A stretch of DNA of 11,036 bases from Anaerolineae bacterium (GTDB lineage: Bacteria > Chloroflexota > Anaerolineae > JAFGEY01). The notes below the pieces were generated by a model. That model ran no database searches and was not told the DNA's origin. It saw only the letters and a list, made by a program, of their open reading frames with translations. How positions within the stretch are numbered: the stretch's first letter is position 1; every line of letters starts with the position of its first letter. Below are positions 1 to 7,358 of this stretch, piece by piece. The stretch lies in the NCBI GenBank assembly GCA_016931365.1, contig JAFGEY010000482.1:1-11036 (forward strand), in the 5' to 3' direction. Both the position numbers and the translations under genes were made by a program.

Positions 1-1555
1 AGGAGATACCCAGTGTCGGAAGAGCGGGAGCGACGGGGCGGCTTTGCCCCGGTGACATACACTCCCCTTCTTGACACCAGACCATCATCTGATAAAAAGC
101 CGGTTTCGGCTCTACAATAACGATTTCCCCACTCTTGATCCAAATATTCTCAAAAACGGTGCCCACCAGGTGCGCCCGTTCCCGATCGTTTGCCACTTTC
201 CAAACCTGCTCGATATCCTCTAGCAGTTCAGCCGCCTTGCTCAAGTCCATCGCCGGGGCGATGGGTGGCCGCAGCCGGGCAAGGTCGGCGCTGATCCGCG
301 CGCGTTCGCGCATGTACGCTTGCTCGTCATAATCCCCCAACACAAACAAAGTCTTGGCCCGCTCAAGCTGCCCTTCCAGCCGGGTCCGTTCTTCCCTGTC
401 CGGGTCGGCATTGCCGCACCTCTCCCGCACCAGGTCGAGCACGCGGGCCTGCCAGTCATCGGGAAGACGAAAGACGGACAGAAAATCACCAAGTTGGTCC
501 TCCACCGGTTGGGCCGGGAAGGTGGTCTTTTGCGTGCAGGCCAGGCCGTGATCGTGGGCCGGGTCGCGGTAGTATCGCCTTTGCCGCTGCCCTTGCCCTC
601 GAAGGATTGTACCGCATTCCACACAGCGAGCAACCTTGCGCAGCGGATAAACCCGGTCGGTGCGCTTGGTGGTCGTTGACCGGTGGGCGCGCTGGGCGCG
701 AGCGGCCTGCAGGCGTTCCCACCGCTCGGCAGTGATCGCCGCCTGGTGTTCGCCGGGCATCCATTGGCCCCGGTACTGTGTTTGGCCGGTGTAAAAGCGA
801 TTGCGCAAGATGGGGGTTATGGTGTCTTTGGTGAACGGGCGCGCACCCCAGTGCCCGGTAGTGCGGTAGCCCTTGCCGGTTAGGATGTTGGCGATGTCCG
901 TATCGCTGTATTGGCCGGTTTCGTACAGTTCGACGGCCAGCAGATAGCCCTTGATGTCGAAAGGCTCAAAAACGGCGTCGATCTCGCGCTTGTAGGTCAA
1001 TCCGTCAAGGTAGGCTTTGAGCTCGTCGGCGCGCGGATCGCCGCCTTCGATGCGCGCTCTCAGCTTCTTGGGCGTGGTGTATCCAAAGGGTACGCCACCA
1101 TTCCAGCCGCCTTGCCGCGCGCGTTCCTCTTTGCCTTTGCGCGTCTCTTGGGCCAGGTTCTCGACGTACCATTGAGCAAACGAGGCCAGCAGCCGCACCA
1201 GCAGCCGGCCGTGTGGGGTCGAAAAGTCAAAGTGGCTTTCGGTCACACTGGCAAGCGTGACCTGGTGCTTGTCGAGCTCGTCAAGCGTAAGCAAGGTATC
1301 GATCAGGTTGCGCGAAAATCGATCCAACTTGTGGACAATGATCACGTCAAAGCGCCCGGCGAGGGCGTCGGCCAGCAGCGCTTGAAAGTTTGCCCGGTTC
1401 TTGATAAACTTGCCCGTTTCACCTGCATCGCCGTAGACCTCGACCACCGCCAAGCCGCGCGCAGCGGCAAACTCTTGGCAGGCCCGGATTTGGGCCGCTT
1501 CGCTGTAGATGCTTTGTTCACTCTTGGAATATCTCCAATAGATCGCCGCTCTCAT
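1..1555 (-). CDS. Large serine recombinase (site-specific integrase), C-terminus cut by the left edge
   Basis: No stop codon occurs from the ATG at 1555 to base 1, giving 518 visible residues. The N-terminal resolvase domain (about 1-150) shows the RYS motif with the likely nucleophile Ser10 next to Arg8, then GKFIKNR at 48-54 and HKLDRFSRN at 75-83, which are the usual active-site arginine segments of serine recombinases. A recombinase domain follows (about 153-260, with GVPFGY and YSDTDIANIL). A zinc-ribbon-like segment comes next (CVEC at 311-314, Cys340), then a charged helical coiled-coil region (about 370-430). Such enzymes cut and rejoin DNA through a phosphoserine link and integrate or excise phages and mobile elements. 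The start is preceded by AAGGGGA and overlaps the 55-aa ORF by 38 nt, which suggests coupled translation. The family is clear; whether it is an integrase or a resolvase-like transposase is not. Confidence 0.93.
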   Translation of the reverse strand, partial: MRAAIYWRYSKSEQSIYSEAAQIRACQEFAAARGLAVVEVYGDAGETGKFIKNRANFQALLADALAGRFDVIIVHKLDRFSRNLIDTLLTLDELDKHQVTLASVTESHFDFSTPHGRLLVRLLASFAQWYVENLAQETRKGKEERARQGGWNGGVPFGYTTPKKLRARIEGGDPRADELKAYLDGLTYKREIDAVFEPFDIKGYLLAVELYETGQYSDTDIANILTGKGYRTTGHWGARPFTKDTITPILRNRFYTGQTQYRGQWMPGEHQAAITAERWERLQAARAQRAHRSTTTKRTDRVYPLRKVARCVECGTILRGQGQRQRRYYRDPAHDHGLACTQKTTFPAQPVEDQLGDFLSVFRLPDDWQARVLDLVRERCGNADPDREERTRLEGQLERAKTLFVLGDYDEQAYMRERARISADLARLRPPIAPAMDLSKAAELLEDIEQVWKVANDRERAHLVGTVFENIWIKSGEIVIVEPKPAFYQMMVWCQEGECMSPGQSRPVAPALPTLGIS

Positions 1556-1685
1556 GTTCCCCTTTCGCTTGTTTGGCTTCGTTCAACACGCGCAGCAGGA
1601 TATCGGCCAGCGCGCGGCATAGCTCATCTGCCTGCACCTGGTCGGCCCTGGTCTGTGTGGTTTGTTCGAGCGTGTTGGTCTCCAT
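1518..1685 (-). CDS. 55-aa hypothetical protein upstream of and overlapping the serine recombinase
   Basis: ATG at 1685 is preceded by AAGG 8 nt upstream. The ORF runs 55 codons to TGA at 1518, ending inside the recombinase gene in another frame. The product is polar and probably helical, with a middle segment DELCRALADILLRVLNEAK that could form an amphipathic helix. No family is recognised. Its position directly after the TGACAATA array and its overlap with the recombinase start suggest a leader peptide or small regulator controlling recombinase translation (inference). It could also be a non-functional reading frame, since no conserved motif is seen. Confidence 0.55.
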   Translation of the reverse strand: METNTLEQTTQTRADQVQADELCRALADILLRVLNEAKQAKGEHESGDLLEIFQE

Positions 1686-1704
1686 TCTCACTACCTTAAA
1701 GTCA

Positions 1705-1866
1705 TATTGTCAACCAGAAATGCCCCAAAAAGTATCTCGCTGACAATATGACAATATGACAATAATATTGTCATATTGTCAATAATGTATATTGTCAAAA
1801 AAACCATATATTGACTGACAATAATATTGTCATATTGTCAGAAAAGTGGTTTTTTGACTGACAATA
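1705..1866. repeat. Array of eleven 8-bp TGACAATA repeats (iteron, operator or partition-site candidate)
   Basis: Exact copies of TGACAATA on the plus strand start at 1741, 1749, 1757, 1816 and 1859. Exact inverted copies (TATTGTCA) start at 1705, 1766, 1774, 1790, 1825 and 1833. The three copies at 1741-1764 are head to tail without spacers. 1749-1764 and 1766-1781 form a perfect 16-bp inverted repeat around one base, and the pattern recurs partly at 1816-1840. TTGACTGACAATA occurs at 1811-1823 and 1854-1866. The stretch is very AT-rich against GC-rich neighbours and fills the gap between the replication gene stop (1869) and the 55-aa ORF. Unspaced direct and inverted short repeats beside a replication gene are typical of iterons or of sites bound by ribbon-helix-helix proteins. 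The repeats create TTGACA hexamers on the minus strand. Confidence 0.9.
1770..1798 (-). promoter_or_regulatory. Possible minus-strand promoter inside the TGACAATA array
   Basis: On the minus strand TTGACA (1798-1793) is followed after 17 bp by TATGAC (1775-1770), four of six matches to the -10 consensus. It would transcribe the 55-aa ORF and the serine recombinase. Because both boxes are made of array repeats, any protein bound to the array would block this promoter. The site is weak and was chosen by eye; other TTGACA hexamers in the array lack a better partner. Confidence 0.3.
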
Positions 1867-1868
1867 TG

Positions 1869-4265
1869 TCATTTCCCCCCCTCTGTGGGCAATAGTAGCT
1901 TGTAACTCACAGTTGCCCGCCCGCGATCGTTCTTTTCCTCTTTCTGCTCGATCTCGCCAGTTTCAACCAGGTCCTCAAGATCATTTTTGATGTCTGCTAA
2001 CTTGGTGCCCATTCCCCTGACAAGATCGCGCTGCGTTACCCACTCGCCACCGGCCCGGGCCAGCGCGATCTTGATCTGATTGGCGGTGTCGTCAGCTTGA
2101 GTGGTTTGCAAGTTAGCAAAGATGCCGTGCAGATTAGCCCGCCAAGTCTCCAGGATTTGCTGCGCTCGATAAATGTGCCGAGGCTCGACTATCACCGGCA
2201 GTTGCTCGGTGTCGAAAGTTGCCAGGATCAAAGCGACTTTGAAGGCCATTGTACCCGCCCGCCCGTAGCTAGGTTTGAGCTTTTCGCTTATCTGGTTATC
2301 ATTCAGCATATCAAAGGAGACTGCTTTGGCATAGCGCTCCCAGGCTTGCCAGGTTGGGCCATCGCGCTCTATGACGCACTTGGAACAAACCAATTCTGTG
2401 GATAGCTCGACCTGTCGATTTTTGCGCGGCGTACCGTCTGTGTCTATGATCTCGGTCTCCTCAAGATAGGCAATTGGAATGGTAAGCAGTTGGGTTGCTA
2501 CGAAGCGCAGCCGCTGCACCAAGTTGACCGGATAACACATCGGTTCGGGCCAGAATCGCCAAGTACCTACATCGTCACTGCCTACCAGAGAGAAGCGGCC
2601 AAAAAAGCCATTGTTCCAGAGTACTTTGTTATTCAGATGATCGGCCATCGCTCCATAGGTGGTTACACCAAAGATGGTCAGATAGGAATTATTGATCATC
2701 CCTCGGCCGCGAGATATAGTGTTGCTGGTGATCGCCTGCTCCGGACTGTCGTACAGGTCAAGCACAATGGGCAAAAGGCCGGCCGTAAAGTCGCGGCGGA
2801 ATGAGTCCAGCAAGTGGCTTGCCTCTTCGAGAAGCCAGGCGCGCTGAGCGGCGATAGAACGTTCCTTCAGCCAGATGTCTTTAACAGTTGTTTCCCAGGT
2901 GTCATACGATGGCGGCATGCGGGTGGTCAGGTCGAGACTAAATCCTTCGGTAGTCTGCCGGTCGGCCAGCAGAAAATGAGACAGATCAGCAGCCTTGAGC
3001 AATCCGCGCATTGTCCTGAAAGCAGTGCTCTTGCGCTGGACGGTGCTGGGGCCGATGTAGAGCATGTACAGGTTAGGAAAGATTTTTTCTGTGGCCACAT
3101 CCACCCGGACGCGCCGCGCGATTACCAGGCTACCAAGCGCCAGGCCGGCCGCCACATGGAAGGGCTGGGGTGTCATCGGCGAGGCTTCACAGGCAAAGGC
3201 TATGTACTCGTCAAGCCAGCGTCCAGTAGTGGCGGCCAGGGCTTCTTGCTCCTGGGTCAACCGCGCGTATTCTGGCAAAGGTGGGCAAAGCAGAGGCGCA
3301 CGGAGCGCAGCCGGTGCGCTTTTCGTCTGCGTTTTCTGCGGCGTGGCGCTCTCGTGCCCGTTGGCGCGGTCAGGCTTGGGTATGTAGAACCCGCCCGCAT
3401 CACCCACCGCGCGCCCGATGGTCATTTGCCCGTAGCTGTGCCCGTCGGCGCTGTGACGTTCGTCCCACTTGGGGCGATACAAGCCGGATTGCCGGAACAG
3501 GCGATCCATCTGGCCGGTGTCGCCGCCGCACCAAAACGCCAGGATATTGCACAGGGCCAGGTCTGCCGCGCTGTGGTCGCCGTTGTGCATCGACGTGCTG
3601 CCGCTCCACAGTGCGTCAAACTTGGCCCCGTTGCGCGCGCCGCGAGCCTTGGCCAGCAGGTCTTGATCGTCGGGTAGCAGCGTGCCCGGCGGCACACTCG
3701 CTGCAGGGCGCGCCCTGGGCGGAAGGATCCGCGCATGCACGGCGGCAAGCTGCGAATCGCGCCGCTCAACCGTTTGTGGCGTGCCGTCAAGCCGCCGGCC
3801 GGTGTAAGTGAAAAATCTGCCGACGTCGTACGCCTCGATGCGCAGCGCGTCATCCCTGCGACGGCCTTCGGGGAGTTTACCCCACATCAGCAGGTGCAGG
3901 CCCGCGCCCGATGGGGTGATCTCGGTGTACGTGTTGATCTCGTCCACGATCTCTTGCGCAAGCGGGGATAGCGCGCCGTTTTCGATGCAATCATCGAGGT
4001 CTATCCCGGCCAGGCCGCCATCAAGCACAATGCCGATGCCGTCGCATTTGCCTTCAGCCCACAGAAAAGCGCAAACATCAAAGGCGCGCCAGGTGTCGGG
4101 GTTGTTCGACTCGGCCTTGTCGCCGTCGGGCGTGTACGGTACTTTGGTCGGCTTGGGGCTGCCCTTTCTGGTTTCATAGCGCCAGCACACCCATTGCCGA
4201 AGGGCTTTCAACTCGGTGGGGACGGCGGCCAGGTCTATCATGGTTCGGGTTGGGGCTTGGCTCAT
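1869..4265 (-). CDS. Replication protein: NrS-1-like primase-polymerase fused to a DUF3987-type ATPase region
   Basis: The 798-aa product probably primes and starts replication of the element. The N-terminal part (about 15-180) matches the archaeo-eukaryotic primase/NrS-1 polymerase style: LRQWVCWRYE at 22-31, KPTKVPYTP at 38-46, the metal-binding GIDLDD with Asp89 and Asp91, and SGAGLH ending in His124. A helical-bundle segment follows (DRLFRQSGLYRPKWD at 254-268, TIGRA at 282-286). From about 345 a DUF3987-like ATPase region has a degenerate P-loop PSTVQRKS (406-413) and an acidic Walker-B-like WLLEE (477-481). The C-terminus (about 725-798) looks like a winged helix (WVTQRDLVRG). AAAGGA precedes the ATG, which overlaps the stop of the 86-aa ORF as ATGA, so translation is likely coupled. 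The TGACAATA array follows directly. The domains are recognised from memory of the families, and helicase activity is inferred. Confidence 0.88.
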   Translation of the reverse strand: MSQAPTRTMIDLAAVPTELKALRQWVCWRYETRKGSPKPTKVPYTPDGDKAESNNPDTWRAFDVCAFLWAEGKCDGIGIVLDGGLAGIDLDDCIENGALSPLAQEIVDEINTYTEITPSGAGLHLLMWGKLPEGRRRDDALRIEAYDVGRFFTYTGRRLDGTPQTVERRDSQLAAVHARILPPRARPAASVPPGTLLPDDQDLLAKARGARNGAKFDALWSGSTSMHNGDHSAADLALCNILAFWCGGDTGQMDRLFRQSGLYRPKWDERHSADGHSYGQMTIGRAVGDAGGFYIPKPDRANGHESATPQKTQTKSAPAALRAPLLCPPLPEYARLTQEQEALAATTGRWLDEYIAFACEASPMTPQPFHVAAGLALGSLVIARRVRVDVATEKIFPNLYMLYIGPSTVQRKSTAFRTMRGLLKAADLSHFLLADRQTTEGFSLDLTTRMPPSYDTWETTVKDIWLKERSIAAQRAWLLEEASHLLDSFRRDFTAGLLPIVLDLYDSPEQAITSNTISRGRGMINNSYLTIFGVTTYGAMADHLNNKVLWNNGFFGRFSLVGSDDVGTWRFWPEPMCYPVNLVQRLRFVATQLLTIPIAYLEETEIIDTDGTPRKNRQVELSTELVCSKCVIERDGPTWQAWERYAKAVSFDMLNDNQISEKLKPSYGRAGTMAFKVALILATFDTEQLPVIVEPRHIYRAQQILETWRANLHGIFANLQTTQADDTANQIKIALARAGGEWVTQRDLVRGMGTKLADIKNDLEDLVETGEIEQKEEKNDRGRATVSYKLLLPTEGGK

Positions 4266-4522
4266 TGGCTTTGTCCTTTCGTCAGCGCATACCAGCGCGC
4301 ACGCAGCATGAGCGCGTGGCGGCGGCAGTGTTCAAACTTGGGGTAAGAACCGGCAGACTTGAAGCAGATCGCCGCGTGGTCATAAAGGGCGGCCAGCAGC
4401 AGAAGAGCATGCCGGGGTTGCGTAGCTGGGGAGCTTGTGGTACAATTGGGGTGTCTGTGTACATTCGTTCGCGGCCTGCCCGGTCTCCCTAACCGGGCGG
4501 GCTGTTTGTTTTTTAGAGTCAT
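4262..4522 (-). CDS. 86-aa hypothetical protein translationally coupled to the replication gene
   Basis: ATG at 4522 has AGGAAGGA 5 nt upstream, and the stop overlaps the replication start by 4 nt (ATGA). The product is basic, with a proline- and arginine-rich N-terminus and a helical C-terminal half (HALLLLAALYDHAAICFKSA, then HALMLRARWYAL). No family is recognised. The 5' end of the ORF contains, on the other strand, a complete promoter and terminator, so this part of the mRNA is a target for an antisense RNA. The ORF may work mainly as a leader whose translation opens the replication gene start, as tap does for repA in plasmid R1 (inference), or it may encode a small helper. The good ribosome binding site supports real translation. 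Confidence 0.65.
   Translation of the reverse strand: MTLKNKQPARLGRPGRPRTNVHRHPNCTTSSPATQPRHALLLLAALYDHAAICFKSAGSYPKFEHCRRHALMLRARWYALTKGQSQ
4418..4446 (+). promoter_or_regulatory. Plus-strand promoter for a candidate antisense RNA
   Basis: TTGCGT (4418-4423), a spacer of exactly 17 bp and TACAAT (4441-4446) form a good sigma-70-type promoter, with TGG directly before the -10 giving an extended -10 (TGn). It points against all genes of the window. No plus-strand ORF is supported downstream, while an intrinsic terminator ends about 68 bp after the -10. Confidence 0.6.
4453..4514 (+). ncRNA. Candidate antisense RNA (about 60 nt) against the leader ORF of the replication gene
   Basis: The RNA is predicted from the promoter at 4418-4446 (start about 4453) and the terminator ending near 4514. 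It is fully complementary to the first codons of the 86-aa ORF, beginning 5 nt inside the start codon at 4520-4522, so pairing would cover part of the ribosome-binding footprint. The sense mRNA can form the same hairpin, giving complementary loops (4485-4491) for a kissing contact, as in CopA/CopT-type control. Since the 86-aa ORF is coupled to the replication gene by ATGA, blocking it would lower initiator synthesis. All of this is predicted from sequence only, and no known RNA family is recognised. Confidence 0.5.
4474..4514 (+). terminator. Intrinsic terminator of the candidate antisense RNA
   Basis: An 11-bp stem pairs 4474-4484 with 4492-4502 (one U-G pair, otherwise perfect and GC-rich) around the 7-nt loop CTCCCTA. 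It is followed on the plus strand by TGTTTGTTTTTT (4503-4514). On the minus strand the hairpin is not followed by a T-run, so it is oriented for plus-strand transcription. Confidence 0.7.
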
Positions 4523-4540
4523 TGTTAGTCCTTCCTATGT

Positions 4541-4554
4541 GTTTCCTGGGAAAC
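4541..4554. repeat. GTTTCC-NN-GGAAAC site, copy 1 (parS/Noc-site-like palindrome)
   Basis: GTTTCCTGGGAAAC has perfect 6-bp arms around TG. It lies between the stop of the 931-aa gene and the ribosome binding site of the 86-aa ORF, with 4 bases separating it from AGGAAGGA on the minus strand. Confidence 0.8.
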
Positions 4555-4562
4555 TACCATGT

Positions 4563-7358
4563 TTATTCCCCACCTCCGGTCATCGTCTTGAACTGTGAGA
4601 ACGTCCACAGCGCGATTGACAGGCCCATCACCCCGATCAACAGGTATTGCAGCGTGTTGATCGCGTCTATCTGGGTGATCGTCCGCTCGACGAGTAGAAA
4701 GCCCTGCACCAGGATACCGGCGACCTGGTACGATTCCGGGCCGCACGGGCTGCCCAGCGCCGACCAGAACCCGGCCAGCAGCGAACCCAGCAGCGCCAGG
4801 CCGACCAGAATCGACGCGAAAAAGAGAAAAACCAGCGTTGCCCCGGTGAACAGCAGCGCAAAGGCGCGCGCGGCCATGTCAAACATCAGGTTGAGCACGT
4901 ACTCGCCCAGCTTGGCCAGGTCATACGGCCCTTGCAGAAGTGAAACCAGCCAGGCGATGATAGACTGAAAGAACGCATCAAGGCCAAGATCAATCACGAT
5001 TTCTCTCAAAAAGTTGGTCAGCGCAAGCCAAATACGCCGCAGCCAGAGCAGCAGCAGGCAGATCAGGTATTTAATCCACTCGACGATCCAGCCCAGCCAG
5101 GCTTGAATCGCATCGATGAAGGTAAGCCCTTCGGGTGGTAATGCAGGCTCGATGCACTCGGTGTCACCGTCCGATCCGTTGCTCCATTCGCCGTCGGGCA
5201 CGTTGGCCGGGTCGTACACACAAACAAAGTCCAGATCGACCGTGCCGGTGATCGCTGTCAAGGCGACCGAGATCGGCATACTGCTGGTGATCGTCGCCGT
5301 GTAGACGGTGAAATCATTGCCCGGCGAGACCGTCACCTGCTCCGAGTTTTCGCCCAGCGCCAGGCCCAGCGTGGCCGTGTAGGTGGTCGAGGCTACGGCG
5401 TAGACCGTCCACGTGATGTTGGTCATCTCGGCCGTGTTGCTGTATAGCACGGTCTGCGAGATCGCCGCCCCCGTTTCCAGGGAAACATAGCCCGGCGACC
5501 AGCTCACGCCCGCCGCCGTTTTGTCCCAGTGCGCCGCCTCGTACTCGCTAAAGCCAGCATCGATCAGGCTGGCGCAGTAGCCAAGTCCTGGCACCCCGCC
5601 CGCCTGGTCAACCAGGCACACGTAATCGAGCCAAAACGCCCCGGCGCGCACCTCTGCCAATGAATTCAGGCAATCGAGGTTTTCAAACGAAAGCAGGTAA
5701 TTTCCGGTTTCCGGCACCTGGATGGTAAACGTGTAAACCCGGTTGAGGTAGGACATGCCGAAATCGGCATCATTTCCAGTGCTGTAAATTTGCAGCAGAA
5801 AATCCCGGTAATCGTTGAATGGATCAACATCCGTCCCCAGCCGGATCGTGAGTGTGCCGCTGACGTGATCTGAATATAGGTGAAAGAACTTGTGAGACAA
5901 GAACGAACTATGCGCGTGCAGCGTGCCCGTGTAGGTGCCGCTTTCCAGGTAGACCCACTGTTGGATCGATTCGTCGCATCCGATCAAAGCCCCGCCCGGC
6001 TGTGCCACTCCATCGTAAAATGTCTTCCAGCCCTGCCCGGATGTTCCGACGAGCCCTACAGCGTCCAGGTCGGGATCGATGACGATGCACGTATTATCGA
6101 CCGGATTGAGGCAGGCATAGGTGAGGGTGATCGTGTTGGTGGGAGACAGACGCGAGGTGGACAAGTTGCTGATCTTGAGTGGATAATTGCCCCCCGACAG
6201 CACGTTAAATTGGGCCACCGTATACGTGTCGGTGATGATGGGCACCGTCGCGCACCCGCTGCCCAGGCACAGTCCGACAAAGGCGCGATCCTCCGGTAAA
6301 CCGGGCGTCAAGGTGGCCGAAATTTCCAGCCGATACGCGCCGGCCGGCACGATGACGCCCTGAGAAATCCCGGCCAGATAGGTGAGCGTCACCCCGCCGC
6401 CGGGCATGATCTCCGGCTTGGGCGTGCCAAAGGTAGACCAATACGCATCGTTGGTGATCGGCGGGTTGTCATTGATGCAGGACACCGCCATGAGGCACAC
6501 CCGGCCCAACTCGAGCTGGTATTCCAGGTCGTCATAGTCGCTCTCGACGGTCAGCGTGTAGGTGCCGGCCTCGGAAATGGCAAAGTTGACGTACTCGACC
6601 CCCCACATCTCGACGCGCTGGGCCGTCTCGGTGTAGCCCAACGAGACGGTGATCGGCTTGTAATCCAGGTTCTCCAGGCTGTTGGTGGCCGTGATGTGCA
6701 CCGTGTAGCCGCCCGGCTGGAGGCTCACCGTCTGATAAAATCCGTCGCCCTGGTCGAGCAGCACCGTCTCGGTCAGCCACTCCGGCGATCCGATGTCGGT
6801 CCAATCAGCGCCGCCCGATTCCAGATCGGGATCGTCGTTGATGCACCCGGCCGGCTCCGGCGTGGGCGTGGGTTCTTCGCCCTGCACACCGTCCACGTCC
6901 ACCCACTCAATCCAGCCGCAGCCCGATCCGGCCGTTTGGATGTAAAAATCATACGTGCTGCCGATCTCGACGGTGAAATCGTGCTCGTACTCGTTCGTCA
7001 CCCCGGCCGACGTAGAAAATAGCCAGGTATCGATCGTCTGGTTGCCGGGTTGCAATCGCAGATAAAACGTGGCGTCTGAGGGACAAATATAGCCGTTCGC
7101 GGCCACCGTGACATGCACCGTGCTCAGCGCAGCCGTGAAAACTTCCATCGCCGTCACTGGCCTGGCCGTGTCTAACCCCACGAACTCGGGATCAGCGATG
7201 GGATAGCACAAATCAGAGTGCAAATCGTCCTCGGTGCAGTGTCCGTCATAGTGCTTGGTGGTCTGCGAGGAAACCACCACGGCCAACGCGCACAACAGCA
7301 GTACCGCCAGCGCCAGCGTGATCAAGATCCGCCACCGTTTCACTATCTCATTGGTCAT
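4563..7358 (-). CDS. 931-aa secreted/membrane protein: signal anchor, repeated beta-rich modules, polytopic C-terminus
   Basis: The start chosen is ATG at 7358, with AAGGAGG 6 nt upstream and an ATGA overlap with the preceding gene. An in-frame ATG 39 nt further up would read through the GTTTCC palindrome and is rejected. Residues 1-31 form a positively charged then hydrophobic signal/anchor. A TPTPEP linker stands at 163-168. About four beta-sandwich-like extracellular modules follow, each opened by a related motif: CINDDPDL at 172, CINDNPP at 294, CIVIDPDLD at 424 and CASLIDAGF at 595, rich in Gly, Thr, Tyr and paired Cys. From about 745 to 921 there are several hydrophobic stretches (around 763-782, 797-808, 835-865, 878-890, 903-920). 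The layout suggests a large outer domain held by a multi-pass membrane base. This could be a surface adhesin or a conjugation channel part resembling extended VirB6/TrbL (inference). No exact family is recognised. Confidence 0.85.
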   Translation of the reverse strand: MTNEIVKRWRILITLALAVLLLCALAVVVSSQTTKHYDGHCTEDDLHSDLCYPIADPEFVGLDTARPVTAMEVFTAALSTVHVTVAANGYICPSDATFYLRLQPGNQTIDTWLFSTSAGVTNEYEHDFTVEIGSTYDFYIQTAGSGCGWIEWVDVDGVQGEEPTPTPEPAGCINDDPDLESGGADWTDIGSPEWLTETVLLDQGDGFYQTVSLQPGGYTVHITATNSLENLDYKPITVSLGYTETAQRVEMWGVEYVNFAISEAGTYTLTVESDYDDLEYQLELGRVCLMAVSCINDNPPITNDAYWSTFGTPKPEIMPGGGVTLTYLAGISQGVIVPAGAYRLEISATLTPGLPEDRAFVGLCLGSGCATVPIITDTYTVAQFNVLSGGNYPLKISNLSTSRLSPTNTITLTYACLNPVDNTCIVIDPDLDAVGLVGTSGQGWKTFYDGVAQPGGALIGCDESIQQWVYLESGTYTGTLHAHSSFLSHKFFHLYSDHVSGTLTIRLGTDVDPFNDYRDFLLQIYSTGNDADFGMSYLNRVYTFTIQVPETGNYLLSFENLDCLNSLAEVRAGAFWLDYVCLVDQAGGVPGLGYCASLIDAGFSEYEAAHWDKTAAGVSWSPGYVSLETGAAISQTVLYSNTAEMTNITWTVYAVASTTYTATLGLALGENSEQVTVSPGNDFTVYTATITSSMPISVALTAITGTVDLDFVCVYDPANVPDGEWSNGSDGDTECIEPALPPEGLTFIDAIQAWLGWIVEWIKYLICLLLLWLRRIWLALTNFLREIVIDLGLDAFFQSIIAWLVSLLQGPYDLAKLGEYVLNLMFDMAARAFALLFTGATLVFLFFASILVGLALLGSLLAGFWSALGSPCGPESYQVAGILVQGFLLVERTITQIDAINTLQYLLIGVMGLSIALWTFSQFKTMTGGGE
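5473..5486. repeat. GTTTCC-NN-GGAAAC site, copy 2, inside the 931-aa gene
   Basis: GTTTCCAGGGAAAC keeps both perfect arms but has AG instead of TG in the centre. It lies in the coding sequence of the 931-aa protein, where it encodes part of VSLETG near residue 627. Confidence 0.65.

Noticed and set aside
911..1699. A 262-codon open frame on the plus strand.
   Set aside because: It is exactly antisense to the serine recombinase, whose minus-strand frame carries clear catalytic motifs; the plus frame shows no domain and is a GC-driven shadow.
1705..1866. The repeat array considered as a CRISPR.
   Set aside because: The units are 8 bp, in both orientations and without unique spacers of constant length, and no cas gene is present.
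2890..2899. GTTTCCCAGG, a partial match to the GTTTCC palindrome.
   Set aside because: The second arm reads TGTC instead of AAAC, so the site is only a half-match inside the replication gene.
2814..3677. A 287-codon open frame on the plus strand.
   Set aside because: It is antisense to the replication gene and has no recognisable motif or good ribosome binding site.
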